Below are positions 24,574-32,766 of a stretch of DNA of 64,000 nucleotides, one piece after another (within the stretch, counting starts at the first letter, position 1; each line of letters starts with the position of its first letter). The position numbers and the translations under genes were made by a program. The notes below the pieces were generated by a model. The model did not search any database, was not told the DNA's origin, and was given only the letters and a program-made list of their open reading frames with translations. The stretch comes from Aquimarina intermedia (GTDB lineage: Bacteria > Bacteroidota > Bacteroidia > Flavobacteriales > Flavobacteriaceae): contig NZ_VNHU01000009.1 of the NCBI RefSeq assembly GCF_008124785.1, positions 62,001 to 126,000 of the forward strand. The letters run 5' to 3'.

Positions 24574-24963
24574 CTATCCTAATTTTTCAACATCAAAAAT
24601 CATAGTGCTACCATCACTACTTTTATTCGCTTTCTTACCTTGGTAGGTAAGCTGCAAAGGCGTTTTTAAAGGCAGATTCTTAACGGCTTCTACAAGGGTC
24701 ATTTGCCCGGAAATGAAACATTCTTTTTCGCTTACAAAGCATCCGCATTTTACAATTTCGCCCGTCTCGTTTGGTATATCTTTTAAACCCATGTAAAAGA
24801 CTCTTAACGGCTTCCCTTTAACCGCTGCCCAATCGTCCGCAGTTTTGTATTTAAGGTTTAGGTTAAATTTTGGTTCCATGTCTTTAAGACTTCCCAAACT
24901 CTCTGTGTCCGGAATGTAAAATGTTACCTCTGTTCCTGCTGCTTTTTCTAATTCGTTACTCAT
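24574..24963 (-). CDS. Candidate single-stranded DNA-binding partner of the exonuclease
   Basis: 129 residues, beta-rich, immediately upstream of the exonuclease with no gap. Segments LPLKTPLQLTYQGKKANKSS and MIFDVEKLG would suit an OB-like barrel. No classical SSB acidic tail is present. A role in binding or annealing single strands is inferred from place and fold guess only. Confidence 0.4.
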   Translation of the reverse strand: MSNELEKAAGTEVTFYIPDTESLGSLKDMEPKFNLNLKYKTADDWAAVKGKPLRVFYMGLKDIPNETGEIVKCGCFVSEKECFISGQMTLVEAVKNLPLKTPLQLTYQGKKANKSSDGSTMIFDVEKLG

Positions 24964-24991
24964 TTGTTCTAATTATTTAAGATTTGATTAA

Positions 24992-26035
24992 TTAAATTTT
25001 TGATGCTTCTTCGTTGGCTCTATCTTTCAATAGATCAATATCATTGATAAGCTCTTTTAAGAATTCAACCGAAGATTCATTGTCAAGTTTTGGCGGTTGT
25101 TCAGCAAACTGAAGTGAGTTTATAAAGCGAACTAACTTTTCTTTGTCCGGCTTTAAGGCTTCGGCTCTTTTTCTGGCTTCATCTTCCTTCGCTTTTCTTT
25201 CGGCTTCTTCCTGAGCCTTTTGTTTAGCTTCTTCCTGAGCGCGTTTTTCATCTGCTAACTTTTTCTTTTCGGCTTCTAGTTTTGCGTTTTCTGCATCAAG
25301 TTTCGCCTGTTGTTCTTTTTGCTTTTTTTCAGCAGCTTCATTCTTAGCCTTTTGTTCAGCTTCAAACTTTTCACGTTCGATTCTAAGTTTTTCCTTTTCA
25401 GCTTCAAGGCGTTCATCTTCTTTTCGCTGATCCTCTTTTTCGGTCAGGAATTTTGAACGGTCAGCGTGTTGAGAATTAAGAAGATTTATTTTTTCGATAA
25501 GATCCAGTTCAAATTCTTCAAAATCGGTTTCCTGTTTTGTTTCTGCATCTTCTAAAAATGAAGCATGAACTTTTTCTATAGTCTCAAACGTCATGTTAAT
25601 AATAGCGTTCTTATGGAAGTCGTAGAAGTCGTTAATTTCCTTTTGTAAGGATTCTTTGCGCACTTGCTCAATACGGGCTTTTTCTGCTCGCTCTGCTTCC
25701 TTTTCAGCTTCATAACGTCTTACTTCTTCCTGCTGCTTTTCTTCGTGTGGTAGAGTGATTGCAATAAGCTTGTTTGATACCTCTATACAATTAGATCTAA
25801 ACTGCTTAATTTTTTTTGCAATTTCTTTGTCTTGATTTTGAATACTAGTACGGGCAGAAACTAATGCGGTACGTCTTTTTTTTCCTTCTTCGTAGGTTTT
25901 ATTATCCTCGATAGTGATAAAAGGATTTTCCTTTACAATCTTTTTTTGCTTGTCCTTCCACCCTTGTAGCTCTGGTAATTTGTTTGGATCCAGTAGGGCC
26001 AAATCTAAAGTTGTTTTTGTAGCTGAATTTTTCAT
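24992..26035 (-). CDS. Long coiled-coil protein of the recombination cluster
   Basis: 347 residues. The first 110 residues resemble the N-terminus of DUF1351-type phage proteins (PFITIEDNKTYEEGKKRRTA). Residues 200-290 are an uninterrupted Glu/Lys/Ala coiled coil (DAENAKLEAEKKKLADEKRA). A small folded end follows. It may serve as a scaffold or annealing factor for the neighbouring exonuclease; this is inferred. Confidence 0.55.
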   Translation of the reverse strand: MKNSATKTTLDLALLDPNKLPELQGWKDKQKKIVKENPFITIEDNKTYEEGKKRRTALVSARTSIQNQDKEIAKKIKQFRSNCIEVSNKLIAITLPHEEKQQEEVRRYEAEKEAERAEKARIEQVRKESLQKEINDFYDFHKNAIINMTFETIEKVHASFLEDAETKQETDFEEFELDLIEKINLLNSQHADRSKFLTEKEDQRKEDERLEAEKEKLRIEREKFEAEQKAKNEAAEKKQKEQQAKLDAENAKLEAEKKKLADEKRAQEEAKQKAQEEAERKAKEDEARKRAEALKPDKEKLVRFINSLQFAEQPPKLDNESSVEFLKELINDIDLLKDRANEEASKI

Positions 26036-26094
26036 AACTTTGTATTTCTAATTATTTGAGAATTAAATTTGATTCTTTGATTAATCCCTGTATT

Positions 26095-26283
26095 CTAGTG
26101 CAGGGATTTTTTTATATCTATTATATGATCCGATACTTTTAATTTTTCAAAATCAAACATCTGATCAAATGTTTTTCCGCTGAACGTCCAACGTCCGTTA
26201 ATCCTTGCAGGCCCTTTGGGGCTTATATGCTTTGGTTCGGTGTCTGTTTTTAGTCCTAGTTTTATGAGTAGTAGTTTTTTCAT
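26095..26283 (-). CDS. Small phage protein, unknown
   Basis: 62 residues, basic start (KKLLLIKLGLKTDTEPK). It overlaps the 36-residue membrane peptide gene upstream as ATGA, which supports that it is expressed. Confidence 0.45.
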   Translation of the reverse strand: MKKLLLIKLGLKTDTEPKHISPKGPARINGRWTFSGKTFDQMFDFEKLKVSDHIIDIKKSLH

Positions 26284-26390
26284 GAGAAGCGTATTAATTG
26301 ATTAACAAGTATTATCCCGGCTATGAAGGTTATCATAGCTAGTGCAGTTAAAAGAGCTGCGATAAATAATTGTCGATCCTGATTGTTCAT
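26280..26390 (-). CDS. 36-residue membrane peptide
   Basis: ATG at 26388-26390, stop at 26280-26282. One hydrophobic helix spans residues 8-29 (LFIAALLTALAMITFIAGII). It overlaps both neighbours by 4 bases (ATGA at each end), an arrangement typical of genuine translationally coupled phage genes. Confidence 0.55.
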   Translation of the reverse strand: MNNQDRQLFIAALLTALAMITFIAGIILVNQLIRFS

Positions 26391-26506
26391 TTGTCCTTTT
26401 TGCGTTCTTTTCTTCCTTTGTATACATTGATTCCTATGGGGATAAACACGATAAAAACAACCGCATAAATGATCATAACCGCATAAAAGTGTGTTGAGAA
26501 TTCCAT
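26387..26506 (-). CDS. 39-residue membrane peptide with basic tail
   Basis: ATG at 26504-26506, or three codons earlier at 26515; stop at 26387-26389. One helix (about residues 7-28, FYAVMIIYAVVFIVFIPIGI), then a tail of Lys/Arg (GRKERKKDK). Coupled to the 36-residue peptide by ATGA. The pair could act in the inner membrane; a holin or modulator role is speculation. Confidence 0.55.
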   Translation of the reverse strand: MEFSTHFYAVMIIYAVVFIVFIPIGINVYKGRKERKKDK

Positions 26507-26507
26507 A

Positions 26508-26744
26508 CTAGTCATTACTTAAAAATTTAATGTAGTATCTGCCATCTGTTGGCTCAATAGCTATTTTACGTTCGTGCAGCATATCACTAATTTTTTGTGC
26601 ATCTGCAGTTTTGTAAAACCTTTTGCGGCCCACTTTAAAAAAGCTTACTAAACCATACTTTACCAACTCTTTTAAAATATCGTTGTGATAGGTTAATCCT
26701 ATTTCTTTACAGAATGATTGCGCTGATAGATTAAGTGAATTCAT
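26508..26744 (-). CDS. Small MerR/excisionase-like DNA-binding protein
   Basis: 78 residues with a helix-turn-helix followed by a short wing (SAQSFCKEIGLTYHNDILK, then FFKVGRKRFYKTAD). The layout resembles excisionase and MerR-like phage regulators. ATGA overlap with the upstream gene. Confidence 0.5.
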   Translation of the reverse strand: MNSLNLSAQSFCKEIGLTYHNDILKELVKYGLVSFFKVGRKRFYKTADAQKISDMLHERKIAIEPTDGRYYIKFLSND

Positions 26745-26965
26745 ATTTTTTCTTCTTGGTTTAATTCTTTGATATACTTGTCAATTTCTTGATCAACATA
26801 GGTTTGGTGCTTTATAGGAACTGTTTTGAAAGTGGTGAACCATGTGTTCAAAATGTATCTAGCTCCCAACTCTAAATCCTCACTAATCCTTTTGATAAAC
26901 TTGGTTTTTGTTCCTTGTGGTAAACCGTCGTATTTTATCTGGATTACATCGTTTAAATTGCTCAT
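26741..26965 (-). CDS. Small phage protein, helical
   Basis: 74 residues from the ATG at 26963-26965, which overlaps the upstream stop as ATGA; in-frame starts upstream would lie inside the previous gene. Contains IQIKYDGLPQGTKTKFIKRI. Unknown function. Confidence 0.5.
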   Translation of the reverse strand: MSNLNDVIQIKYDGLPQGTKTKFIKRISEDLELGARYILNTWFTTFKTVPIKHQTYVDQEIDKYIKELNQEEKI

Positions 26966-27222
26966 GCTACCTTTGTTAGTTGTGACTTTATTAATTGTAT
27001 TTTCCATTTTTCCTGTGCTTCTTTTAAACACTCCAAAATCATTTCTTTGAAATTATCATCATCAAAACTCTTTGCAACCAAATCGGTATAGTGGTAAGAT
27101 TCTAGTATCTCATTGTAAACCTTTAAGACAAGTACAATACTGTTGCCTTTAATGATTTCTACGATGCGATACTTTGAACCGCATTCTAATTGTCCGCTAA
27201 AGTTTTTTGCTAATAATTGCAT
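26962..27222 (-). CDS. Small phage protein, unknown
   Basis: 86 residues with no familiar motif: a small beta part (KYRIVEIIKGNSIVLVLKVY) then helices. Second gene of the early operon. Confidence 0.45.
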   Translation of the reverse strand: MQLLAKNFSGQLECGSKYRIVEIIKGNSIVLVLKVYNEILESYHYTDLVAKSFDDDNFKEMILECLKEAQEKWKIQLIKSQLTKVA

Positions 27223-27223
27223 G

Positions 27224-27535
27224 TTATGAGTGTATTAAGTTGACTTGATTTACTAATTCTGAAGTTGTAAAAGGCTGAGAGGTATCGTTGTCGATCTTTT
27301 CCTTTACTTGATAATATATGATCGTTTCAAATTCTTCTCTTTGGCTTTCAGTTGGGATATATAATTCACCATCGAACCATATTTCTAATTTGTAATCCTC
27401 TTTGTAATTAACACCCTCGGCAAATACTTGAACTAAATTTGAAACTGCTTTTAAGTCAAAGCTTCCATCATGTTCTGTAGAGATTACAGATTCATTTTTT
27501 AATGTTGTTCTGATAGAGTGTATAGTGCTTTTCAT
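27224..27535 (-). CDS. First gene of the early operon, unknown
   Basis: 103 acidic residues, no recognised motif. It starts 35 bases after the early -7 box, so it is the first product made in the lytic cycle, a place often taken by anti-repressors or host-takeover proteins. That is inference from position only. Confidence 0.5.
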   Translation of the reverse strand: MKSTIHSIRTTLKNESVISTEHDGSFDLKAVSNLVQVFAEGVNYKEDYKLEIWFDGELYIPTESQREEFETIIYYQVKEKIDNDTSQPFTTSELVNQVNLIHS

Positions 27536-27569
27536 TATATTTGCTTTTGTATGATGTATGATTACATTA

Positions 27570-27601
27570 CAAATATACGTACTTTTGTCAACTAATTACA
27601 A
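27570..27601 (-). promoter_or_regulatory. Early lytic promoter
   Basis: On the minus strand: TTG at 27601-27599, a 21-base gap, then TATATTTG at 27577-27570. Both parts agree with the Bacteroidota consensus TTG-n(about 19)-TAnnTTTG. The two operator-like repeats lie within or directly beside it, so bound repressor would block RNA polymerase. Confidence 0.6.
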
Positions 27602-27635
27602 CTTTTACCAACTATAGTTGTTATTTGTAATTAGT
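27581..27635. promoter_or_regulatory. Repressor operator cluster
   Basis: Direct repeat ACTTTTGTCAACTA (27581-27594) and ACTTTTACCAACTA (27601-27614), exactly 20 bases apart, two helical turns. The second overlaps a perfect 12-base palindrome CAACTATAGTTG (27609-27620). Outside it lies a perfect 11-base inverted repeat ACTAATTACAA / TTGTAATTAGT (27591-27601 and 27625-27635). The cluster sits between the divergent early and repressor promoters. Confidence 0.6.
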
Positions 27636-27657
27636 ATAAATAACCTTCATAATTTTA
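27624..27657 (+). promoter_or_regulatory. Repressor promoter
   Basis: TTTG at 27624-27627, a 22-base gap, then TAATTTTA at 27650-27657 (one mismatch to TAnnTTTG), ending 2 bases before the ATG at 27660. The transcript would be leaderless or nearly so, and the operator inverted repeat covers the -33 part. Confidence 0.4.
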
Positions 27658-27659
27658 CT

Positions 27660-28064
27660 ATGGACCAGCTGAAAATTAATAAACTACACGAATTAATAGA
27701 GGATAAAAAAGTTTCTAATCGCATATCCTACAGTAAGTTAGGTAATGTTGTTGGTTATTCGCCAGAGGGAGTTAAAAAGGCATTAGCAAATAAAACCCTA
27801 AAGATCAGTTTTTTGAAGGATATTGCAAAAAAGTTTGATTTTGTTGATGATTTTAATGCAATAGTTGGCCATAGTGATTCTTTAAATTTATCAAAATCCG
27901 ATGATTCTATTCGCAAACTTGCTTTAGACTGCGTAAATAATTGGGATCAGTTGAAAGAGATTGATACATTTAAACATAAAATGTATGATGAAATAGGTAA
28001 GATTTTAAATGTTTCTTTGGACGAAATTATTGAGAATGGCCTAAAGAGCGCCATGAAGAAATAA
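27660..28064 (+). CDS. Prophage repressor (short, helix-turn-helix)
   Basis: 134 residues from the ATG at 27660 (MDQLKINKLHEL); an in-frame TTG 14 codons upstream lies inside the operators. The N-terminal half holds a helix-turn-helix (SYSKLGNVVGYSPEGVKKAL). There is no LexA/CI-type self-cleaving peptidase domain, so induction must use another route. The C-terminal half is helical, for dimer formation. It is the only early plus-strand gene facing the lytic operon, and it is followed by a terminator. Confidence 0.75.
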   Translation: MDQLKINKLHELIEDKKVSNRISYSKLGNVVGYSPEGVKKALANKTLKISFLKDIAKKFDFVDDFNAIVGHSDSLNLSKSDDSIRKLALDCVNNWDQLKEIDTFKHKMYDEIGKILNVSLDEIIENGLKSAMKK

Positions 28065-28065
28065 A

Positions 28066-28096
28066 AAAACCACCCGGTTAGAGGTGGTTTGTATTT
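28066..28096 (+). terminator. Bidirectional terminator after the repressor
   Basis: AAACCACC (28067-28074) pairs with GGTGGTTT (28083-28090). T-rich runs follow on both strands, so it can end both the repressor transcript and the converging minus-strand transcript of the secreted protein. Confidence 0.75.
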
Positions 28097-28113
28097 TTAA
28101 TAACTGTGAGCGT

Positions 28114-28686
28114 TTACCAATCAGATTTTGTGTTTTCTGATTCTCCGTTAATATGATCACTTACACTTCCAATAATACTATTGGCAATATCTTCTATTTG
28201 ATTTCTTGCTTGCTCCGTATTTGCTTTAGGTTTGCCTTTCTTATTGAAAAATGAGTACGCCAACATACCCCCTCTAAATATCATTGCTTGAGGGTATTTA
28301 CCTCCATAATTAGGATGCATATTCATAGATATGATTTTTATGTCATATCTAACCTTACCATCTTTAAATCTAAATTCCACTTTAAACATTGGATCCCATA
28401 CTAGTTTTGCCAACCCACTTCTTATAAACAATCCAGATTTATACATAACATTGTACGATAAGTATTCGTTTTCAATATTAGATTGATTAGACACTGACGC
28501 ATTGTTTATGTTATATTCACTCCACTTTGTAACAGCTTGATATAATTCTTCCGCTGTTTTACCTTCAAATTGTTTAACTAAGAAACCGTTAAATCCCTCC
28601 GGAGTAATTCTTAGTTCATTAACTTTTTCTTGGGCCTGAATACTAGCTCCAATAAAAAATAATAATAAGAGTAATTTTCTTTTCAT
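28114..28686 (-). CDS. Exported DUF4468-type protein
   Basis: 190 residues with a clear signal peptide (KRKLLLLLFFIGASIQAQ). The mature part resembles DUF4468 proteins, which have a TBP-like fold: EELYQAVTKWSEYNINN and FRFKDGKVRYDIKI. Many Bacteroidota export such proteins to the periplasm with no known role. It is on the lysogen side of the terminator; whether it is phage or host is unclear. Confidence 0.6.
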   Translation of the reverse strand: MKRKLLLLLFFIGASIQAQEKVNELRITPEGFNGFLVKQFEGKTAEELYQAVTKWSEYNINNASVSNQSNIENEYLSYNVMYKSGLFIRSGLAKLVWDPMFKVEFRFKDGKVRYDIKIISMNMHPNYGGKYPQAMIFRGGMLAYSFFNKKGKPKANTEQARNQIEDIANSIIGSVSDHINGESENTKSDW

Positions 28687-28916
28687 ATCTGATTAATTTG
28701 AATATTATAATTGAATTTGGATAAAATTATATTTTTTAGAACTTCCTTGCTGCAGATGTTATTTTCAATCACAGATATTTTGGAAGCTATTTTTTCATTT
28801 TCCTTTTCAATCTCCAGATCTAAATCTTCGATAATACTGTTTTCTAATTCTTCAAAAACATCATCATCGTAAAACTTGGATCTTTCTTTTAGCCTGTTGA
28901 GTTTGCTATTTTTCAT
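28683..28916 (-). CDS. Small acidic helical protein
   Basis: 77 residues, mostly helical with an acidic middle (ENSIIEDLDLEIEKENEKI). ATGA overlap with the exported protein downstream. Not recognised. Confidence 0.45.
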   Translation of the reverse strand: MKNSKLNRLKERSKFYDDDVFEELENSIIEDLDLEIEKENEKIASKISVIENNICSKEVLKNIILSKFNYNIQINQI

Positions 28917-28917
28917 T

Positions 28918-29457
28918 TTAATCTAGGGTTTCAAGAGATTCATTAAACCGAACTAAATCTTCGGTATATTCTTTGTTCTTTTCGGTTGGCACCCACTTTT
29001 TGCGAACTTCGACAACTATAAATCGGGTAGCTTTACGAATATTCTTCAATAAGATTTCGTTTTCGGTACGGATGGATTGTATCGTGAATAAAATTATAGC
29101 AGCAATAAGGAAGATACTTATAGTGAACCCTACTGCGTAGAAGTGTAACAGTGGATCGTCTGCTTTCATTGTGTGGTCAAAAACCCAATACAGTTGTATA
29201 AAGAAAACGTATATAGGGAATGCGTAGGAAAAACGATATGGCTTTAGTAAGAAGCCTAAACATAAAAGGATGGGTGACAACGATTGGCCAACCATCCAAA
29301 TGAATGTTCCAACATTACGGTACCCATAAGAATTGGTAATACCGAAGTCGGTTATTTTGTCAATAAAAATCACTAGCGCAGAAAATACTACTACTATACT
29401 AGCAATTATAGATTTTATTTGTGAATTCTTTTGATTGTCCGAACCATGCAGAATCAT
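28918..29457 (-). CDS. Four-helix membrane protein
   Basis: 179 residues from the ATG at 29455-29457 (MILHGSDNQKNSQ). Further upstream the same frame is open but lies inside the lipoprotein gene. Four membrane helices: about residues 19-34, 50-68, 77-92 and 104-122. A charged C-terminal tail follows (VEVRKKWVPTEKNKEY). No family recognised. The start overlaps the lipoprotein gene by 59 bases. Confidence 0.55.
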   Translation of the reverse strand: MILHGSDNQKNSQIKSIIASIVVVFSALVIFIDKITDFGITNSYGYRNVGTFIWMVGQSLSPILLCLGFLLKPYRFSYAFPIYVFFIQLYWVFDHTMKADDPLLHFYAVGFTISIFLIAAIILFTIQSIRTENEILLKNIRKATRFIVVEVRKKWVPTEKNKEYTEDLVRFNESLETLD

Positions 29458-29629
29458 TTTGAGCACTTGTTGAAGTGGTTTCTTCTTCTGGATCATCCCC
29501 TGGTCGGATAACATCTCCTTTCTCTGTTTGGAATAATTCAATTTCTTCTCCTGATTCATCATAAAGATCTGTTTTTTCACATGCAATAAATAAAAATGCG
29601 AACACTGCTAGTAATAGAAAATTTTTCAT
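29399..29629 (-). CDS. Small lipoprotein
   Basis: 76 residues with a lipoprotein signal (NFLLLAVFAFLFIAC, lipidated Cys17), then an acidic low-complexity tail with no folded domain. Start at the ATG at 29627-29629. Overlaps the next gene by 59 bases. Possibly a host or prophage cell-surface protein; function unknown. Confidence 0.55.
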   Translation of the reverse strand: MKNFLLLAVFAFLFIACEKTDLYDESGEEIELFQTEKGDVIRPGDDPEEETTSTSAQNDSAWFGQSKEFTNKIYNC

Positions 29630-29776
29630 TGGTATGTACATTTAAGATTAAAATCTAAATGTACGAATAAAAAATATGTCTTGACAGTTCTAGGGGTAAT
29701 CTGAGTTTCAAATATAAATATAATTTCCCCTTAGTTGTATACGGCTTTACCGCAAAATTTAACCGAACAAATCGAA

Positions 29777-29950
29777 CTAGTTAGGCATTTCTTTTTTTAG
29801 TTCGTCTATGACTTGTTGAAACTTTAATGTAGCTTTATCCAAAAACGCTATATTTGCTTCATCCTCTACACCCATAATAGGTATCATACCGGTAATTGAT
29901 TCAAAGTAACTGTTAATTCTTTTCTGCTCTGCTTTTCTTAGATTTTTCAT
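29777..29950 (-). CDS. 57-residue helical protein near the prophage right end
   Basis: ATG at 29948-29950, stop at 29777-29779. Helical and charged (KNLRKAEQKRINSYFESI ... KFQQVIDELKKEMPN). Last minus-strand gene before the host genes. It may be the edge gene of the prophage. Not recognised. Confidence 0.4.
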   Translation of the reverse strand: MKNLRKAEQKRINSYFESITGMIPIMGVEDEANIAFLDKATLKFQQVIDELKKEMPN

Positions 29951-30099
29951 AATTGAGTAATTTGTTTACTAATTGTTTACCAATTAGGATTTATAATTTT
30001 ACAAACTCAATAAATTCAATACTTAACAGTTTTTTAAGGAAGTTCAAAATGTCTATCATACCATGGAAGAATCAGCATAACGCTATATCCTATAAGGTT

Positions 30100-30136
30100 A
30101 AAAGCGCGGAACCAGTTGGATTCAGCGCTTTTTTTT
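30100..30136 (+). terminator. Rho-independent terminator
   Basis: AAAAGCGC (30100-30107) pairs with GCGCTTTT (30125-30132), followed by further T. It points rightwards. Its transcript would begin near 29,990, where a TTTG...TAATTTTA promoter-like pair lies, without an obvious gene. A small RNA or the remnant end of a host gene split by the prophage are both possible. Confidence 0.6.
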
Positions 30137-30159
30137 ATTTTAAAAATTGTATTACTTAC

Positions 30160-30714
30160 TTATTTTGGATCAAAACTATAGGCTTTTACTTTTCCTTGTA
30201 CTCCTTCAAAAAACTTATACATCGTAGTTAAGTCTTCTTCCATATCACCGGTTGGATAATACGGTTTAGATATATGGTTTTGTTTCTTTTCAAAATCAAA
30301 GGTGACCATAATGATTGGTACATTTGCCGCTTTGGCTATAAAATAAAAACCCGTTTTCCAATCAGTTACCTTTTTTCGGGTCCCTTCGGGTGCTAAGGTT
30401 AAACGAAGTTCATCACGCTTCTCAAATTCTTTAGCAATTGCTTCCACCTTATTTTGTCCCGGAGTTCGATCCAATGCAATCCCGCCTACTTTTCTAAAAT
30501 ATAGTCCCAGTGGCCATCTGAATAATTCTTTTTTGGCCATAAAACTAATTTTGATTCCGCAGATCTGCCGTAGTAAAAGGCCTATATAAAAATCATGCCA
30601 GCTGGTATGTGGTACTGCAATTACGACACATTTCTTAACAGTATCAGCACTAAAATCTCCAATGATTTTCCACCCCAATATTTTATGATAAATAAATGAT
30701 GAGATTTTCTGCAT
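30160..30714 (-). CDS. 1-acyl-glycerol-3-phosphate acyltransferase-type protein
   Basis: 184 residues of the PlsC/LPLAT family. HTSWHD near residue 36 is the catalytic HxxxxD motif. APEGTRKK near 109 is the phosphate-binding block, and GIALDR lies between. Much shorter than bacterial PlsC, which is normal for the flavobacterial 'glycerol acyltransferase' subgroup. It transfers acyl groups to a glycerol-phosphate or related lipid at the inner membrane. It is 26 bases from the KdsB-KdnB gene and may share its operon and a lipid A role. Confidence 0.8.
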   Translation of the reverse strand: MQKISSFIYHKILGWKIIGDFSADTVKKCVVIAVPHTSWHDFYIGLLLRQICGIKISFMAKKELFRWPLGLYFRKVGGIALDRTPGQNKVEAIAKEFEKRDELRLTLAPEGTRKKVTDWKTGFYFIAKAANVPIIMVTFDFEKKQNHISKPYYPTGDMEEDLTTMYKFFEGVQGKVKAYSFDPK

Positions 30715-30740
30715 ATGGTATAGTCTTCTTATTTTTTAGC

Positions 30741-32612
30741 TTAAAGCTTTCGGTAAATTGCTTTAAGAACATCGGCATTCACTTTATCCTTCCAATCTGC
30801 ACCTAATGCATTTTCCCACAGAGGATCGAGACTTAAAGCTACAGATGTCATGGTATCTAATTGTTCTTCAGTCACATCAGCACATATACCCATAGGTAAG
30901 GTGATATTGTGTACTTTTTTCATTTCTTTAAAAAGTGCCACCCCTTCCGGATAGTATGCTTCTAATTTATCAAAAACGATGCAATTACCGATTCCGTGTT
31001 TGGTTCCTAAAACGTAAGCGAGACCATAACTCATAGCATGTGCAACACCCACTTGAGAGTAGGCAATACTCATACCGCCATGCCACGAAGCCATCATTAA
31101 TTTTGCATCAGCATCATTTTTATCTAATGATCCATCTAAAAAAATCTCTTTACATAAATCTAACGCTTTCTCTCCATAACTCTGGCTAAAAGCGTTGAGA
31201 TACGTGCCGTTTAAAGATTCTACACAATGAATATAACAATCCATTCCTGTATAAAACCACTGATCATTTGGCACATTCTTGATCAATTCAGGATCTAAAA
31301 TTACCTGATCAAAGGGCGTATAATCTGAGTTAATCCCTAGTTTGCGATCCGGACCTGTAAGTACGGTCGTACGAGAGACTTCTGCCCCTGTTCCTGATAT
31401 CGTAGGCACACCCACATGATAGACTGCTTTGTTCTTAACCAAGTCCCAGCCTTGATAATCTGCGGCACTTCCGGGGTTAGATAACATAATAGATACCGCT
31501 TTGGCTAAATCCAACACCGATCCACCACCGATACCGATAATACCGCTAGGTAGAATATACTTATCTTTAATTTCTTGAACCAGAGTATCTACTTGTGATG
31601 TTTTTGGTTCCTCTTTAGTAGAAACGTAGATTATTTTATCTCCATTTTTGAGCGCTAAACGATCTTCGATAAAAGCCGTGTTGTCTTTAAACACATCATC
31701 TACTAAAAATACAAATGGCGACAAGCCTTTGCGCTCTGTTGCCAGAATACTGTCGATTTGGTTAAAGGATCCATTCCCGAAGACTACGCGAGGTACCATC
31801 GGAAAGTTCTTGTGTGTAGCTGTAGTAGCACACGGTTGAGTGGTAGTTGTTGTACTCAAAAGATTTTCTTTTTTAATAATTCGTTTTGCTTTTTCTAAAT
31901 CTTCTGGGGTATCGATTTCTACACCTTCATGGTGGGTTATGACCATTTTAATATTTTTACCATATTCCAAATAGCGAATACACTCTACTTTTTCTGAGGC
32001 TTCAAGGGTTCGCATAGGAAGCTTATAAAAATCTAAAATAGCTTCTTTTCTAAAGGCATAAATACCTTTATGTTTATAATAGGTTGTGTTTGCTTCTTTA
32101 TCACGAGGGTATGGTATGGGCGCTCTTGAAAAATAAAGTGCATAATTATCCTTATCCACAATTACTTTAACACTATTAGGATTTAAGATATCATCCCACT
32201 CAGTCATCGGTTTCATCACGCTGGCCAAATCAATACGATCAGCATCTTCTCCATGAAATACATTAAGTACTCTTTCCAGACTTTCCCGATCTGTAAAAGG
32301 TTCGTCACCCTGAACGTTCACCACAATATCAACATCCATATCAACTACCGCTTCGGCAATACGATCGCTCCCACATTCATGTTCCTTTATACTCATGATA
32401 GCTTCACCGCCATTGGTGGTGATTTCGTCAAAAATGATCTTACTATCGGTAACCACATACACCGCCTCAAAGAGTTCTGATCGGACAGCTGCCTGATAGG
32501 TACGAAGAATTACAGAGGTTCCTTCTAAATCTTTCATTAACTTACCGGGGAATCGGGTAGCCGCAAACCGAGCCGGAATCATAGCAATGGTTCTGAGTTT
32601 ATTTTTGTTCAC
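30741..32612 (-). CDS. Fusion: CMP-Kdo synthetase and KdnB-like iron dehydrogenase
   Basis: 623 residues made of two enzymes. Residues 1 to about 245 are a KdsB-type cytidylyltransferase ([29 protein letters not shown]-like SGSDRIAEA segments). A Thr-rich linker ([16 protein letters not shown]) leads to a group III iron alcohol dehydrogenase (about 270-623) with [15 protein letters not shown], the conserved [24 protein letters not shown] and [19 protein letters not shown], which supply NAD and iron ligands. This second half resembles KdnB, which oxidises C8 of Kdo for 8-amino-Kdo in Shewanella. The start is GTG at 32610-32612. KdnA, the partner aminotransferase, is not in the window. Confidence 0.8.
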   Translation of the reverse strand: MNKNKLRTIAMIPARFAATRFPGKLMKDLEGTSVILRTYQAAVRSELFEAVYVVTDSKIIFDEITTNGGEAIMSIKEHECGSDRIAEAVVDMDVDIVVNVQGDEPFTDRESLERVLNVFHGEDADRIDLASVMKPMTEWDDILNPNSVKVIVDKDNYALYFSRAPIPYPRDKEANTTYYKHKGIYAFRKEAILDFYKLPMRTLEASEKVECIRYLEYGKNIKMVITHHEGVEIDTPEDLEKAKRIIKKENLLSTTTTTQPCATTATHKNFPMVPRVVFGNGSFNQIDSILATERKGLSPFVFLVDDVFKDNTAFIEDRLALKNGDKIIYVSTKEEPKTSQVDTLVQEIKDKYILPSGIIGIGGGSVLDLAKAVSIMLSNPGSAADYQGWDLVKNKAVYHVGVPTISGTGAEVSRTTVLTGPDRKLGINSDYTPFDQVILDPELIKNVPNDQWFYTGMDCYIHCVESLNGTYLNAFSQSYGEKALDLCKEIFLDGSLDKNDADAKLMMASWHGGMSIAYSQVGVAHAMSYGLAYVLGTKHGIGNCIVFDKLEAYYPEGVALFKEMKKVHNITLPMGICADVTEEQLDTMTSVALSLDPLWENALGADWKDKVNADVLKAIYRKL

Positions 32613-32766
32613 TAGTTTTGCTTTTTATACCGCCAAAAATAAGGTATTTATTTGAGTATTTTGGGCTTTTATCCCTTGTTTCTTGTAATTCAACGAGCCT
32701 ATAACTTATTGATTGGTGTACATTCCTGCTCTACATGAACTATCTCCATAATGCAGTTGCATTACC

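Noticed and set aside
29953..30231. A 92-codon plus-strand frame across the prophage boundary
   Set aside because: It runs through a terminator and into the acyltransferase gene on the other strand, with no family-like content.
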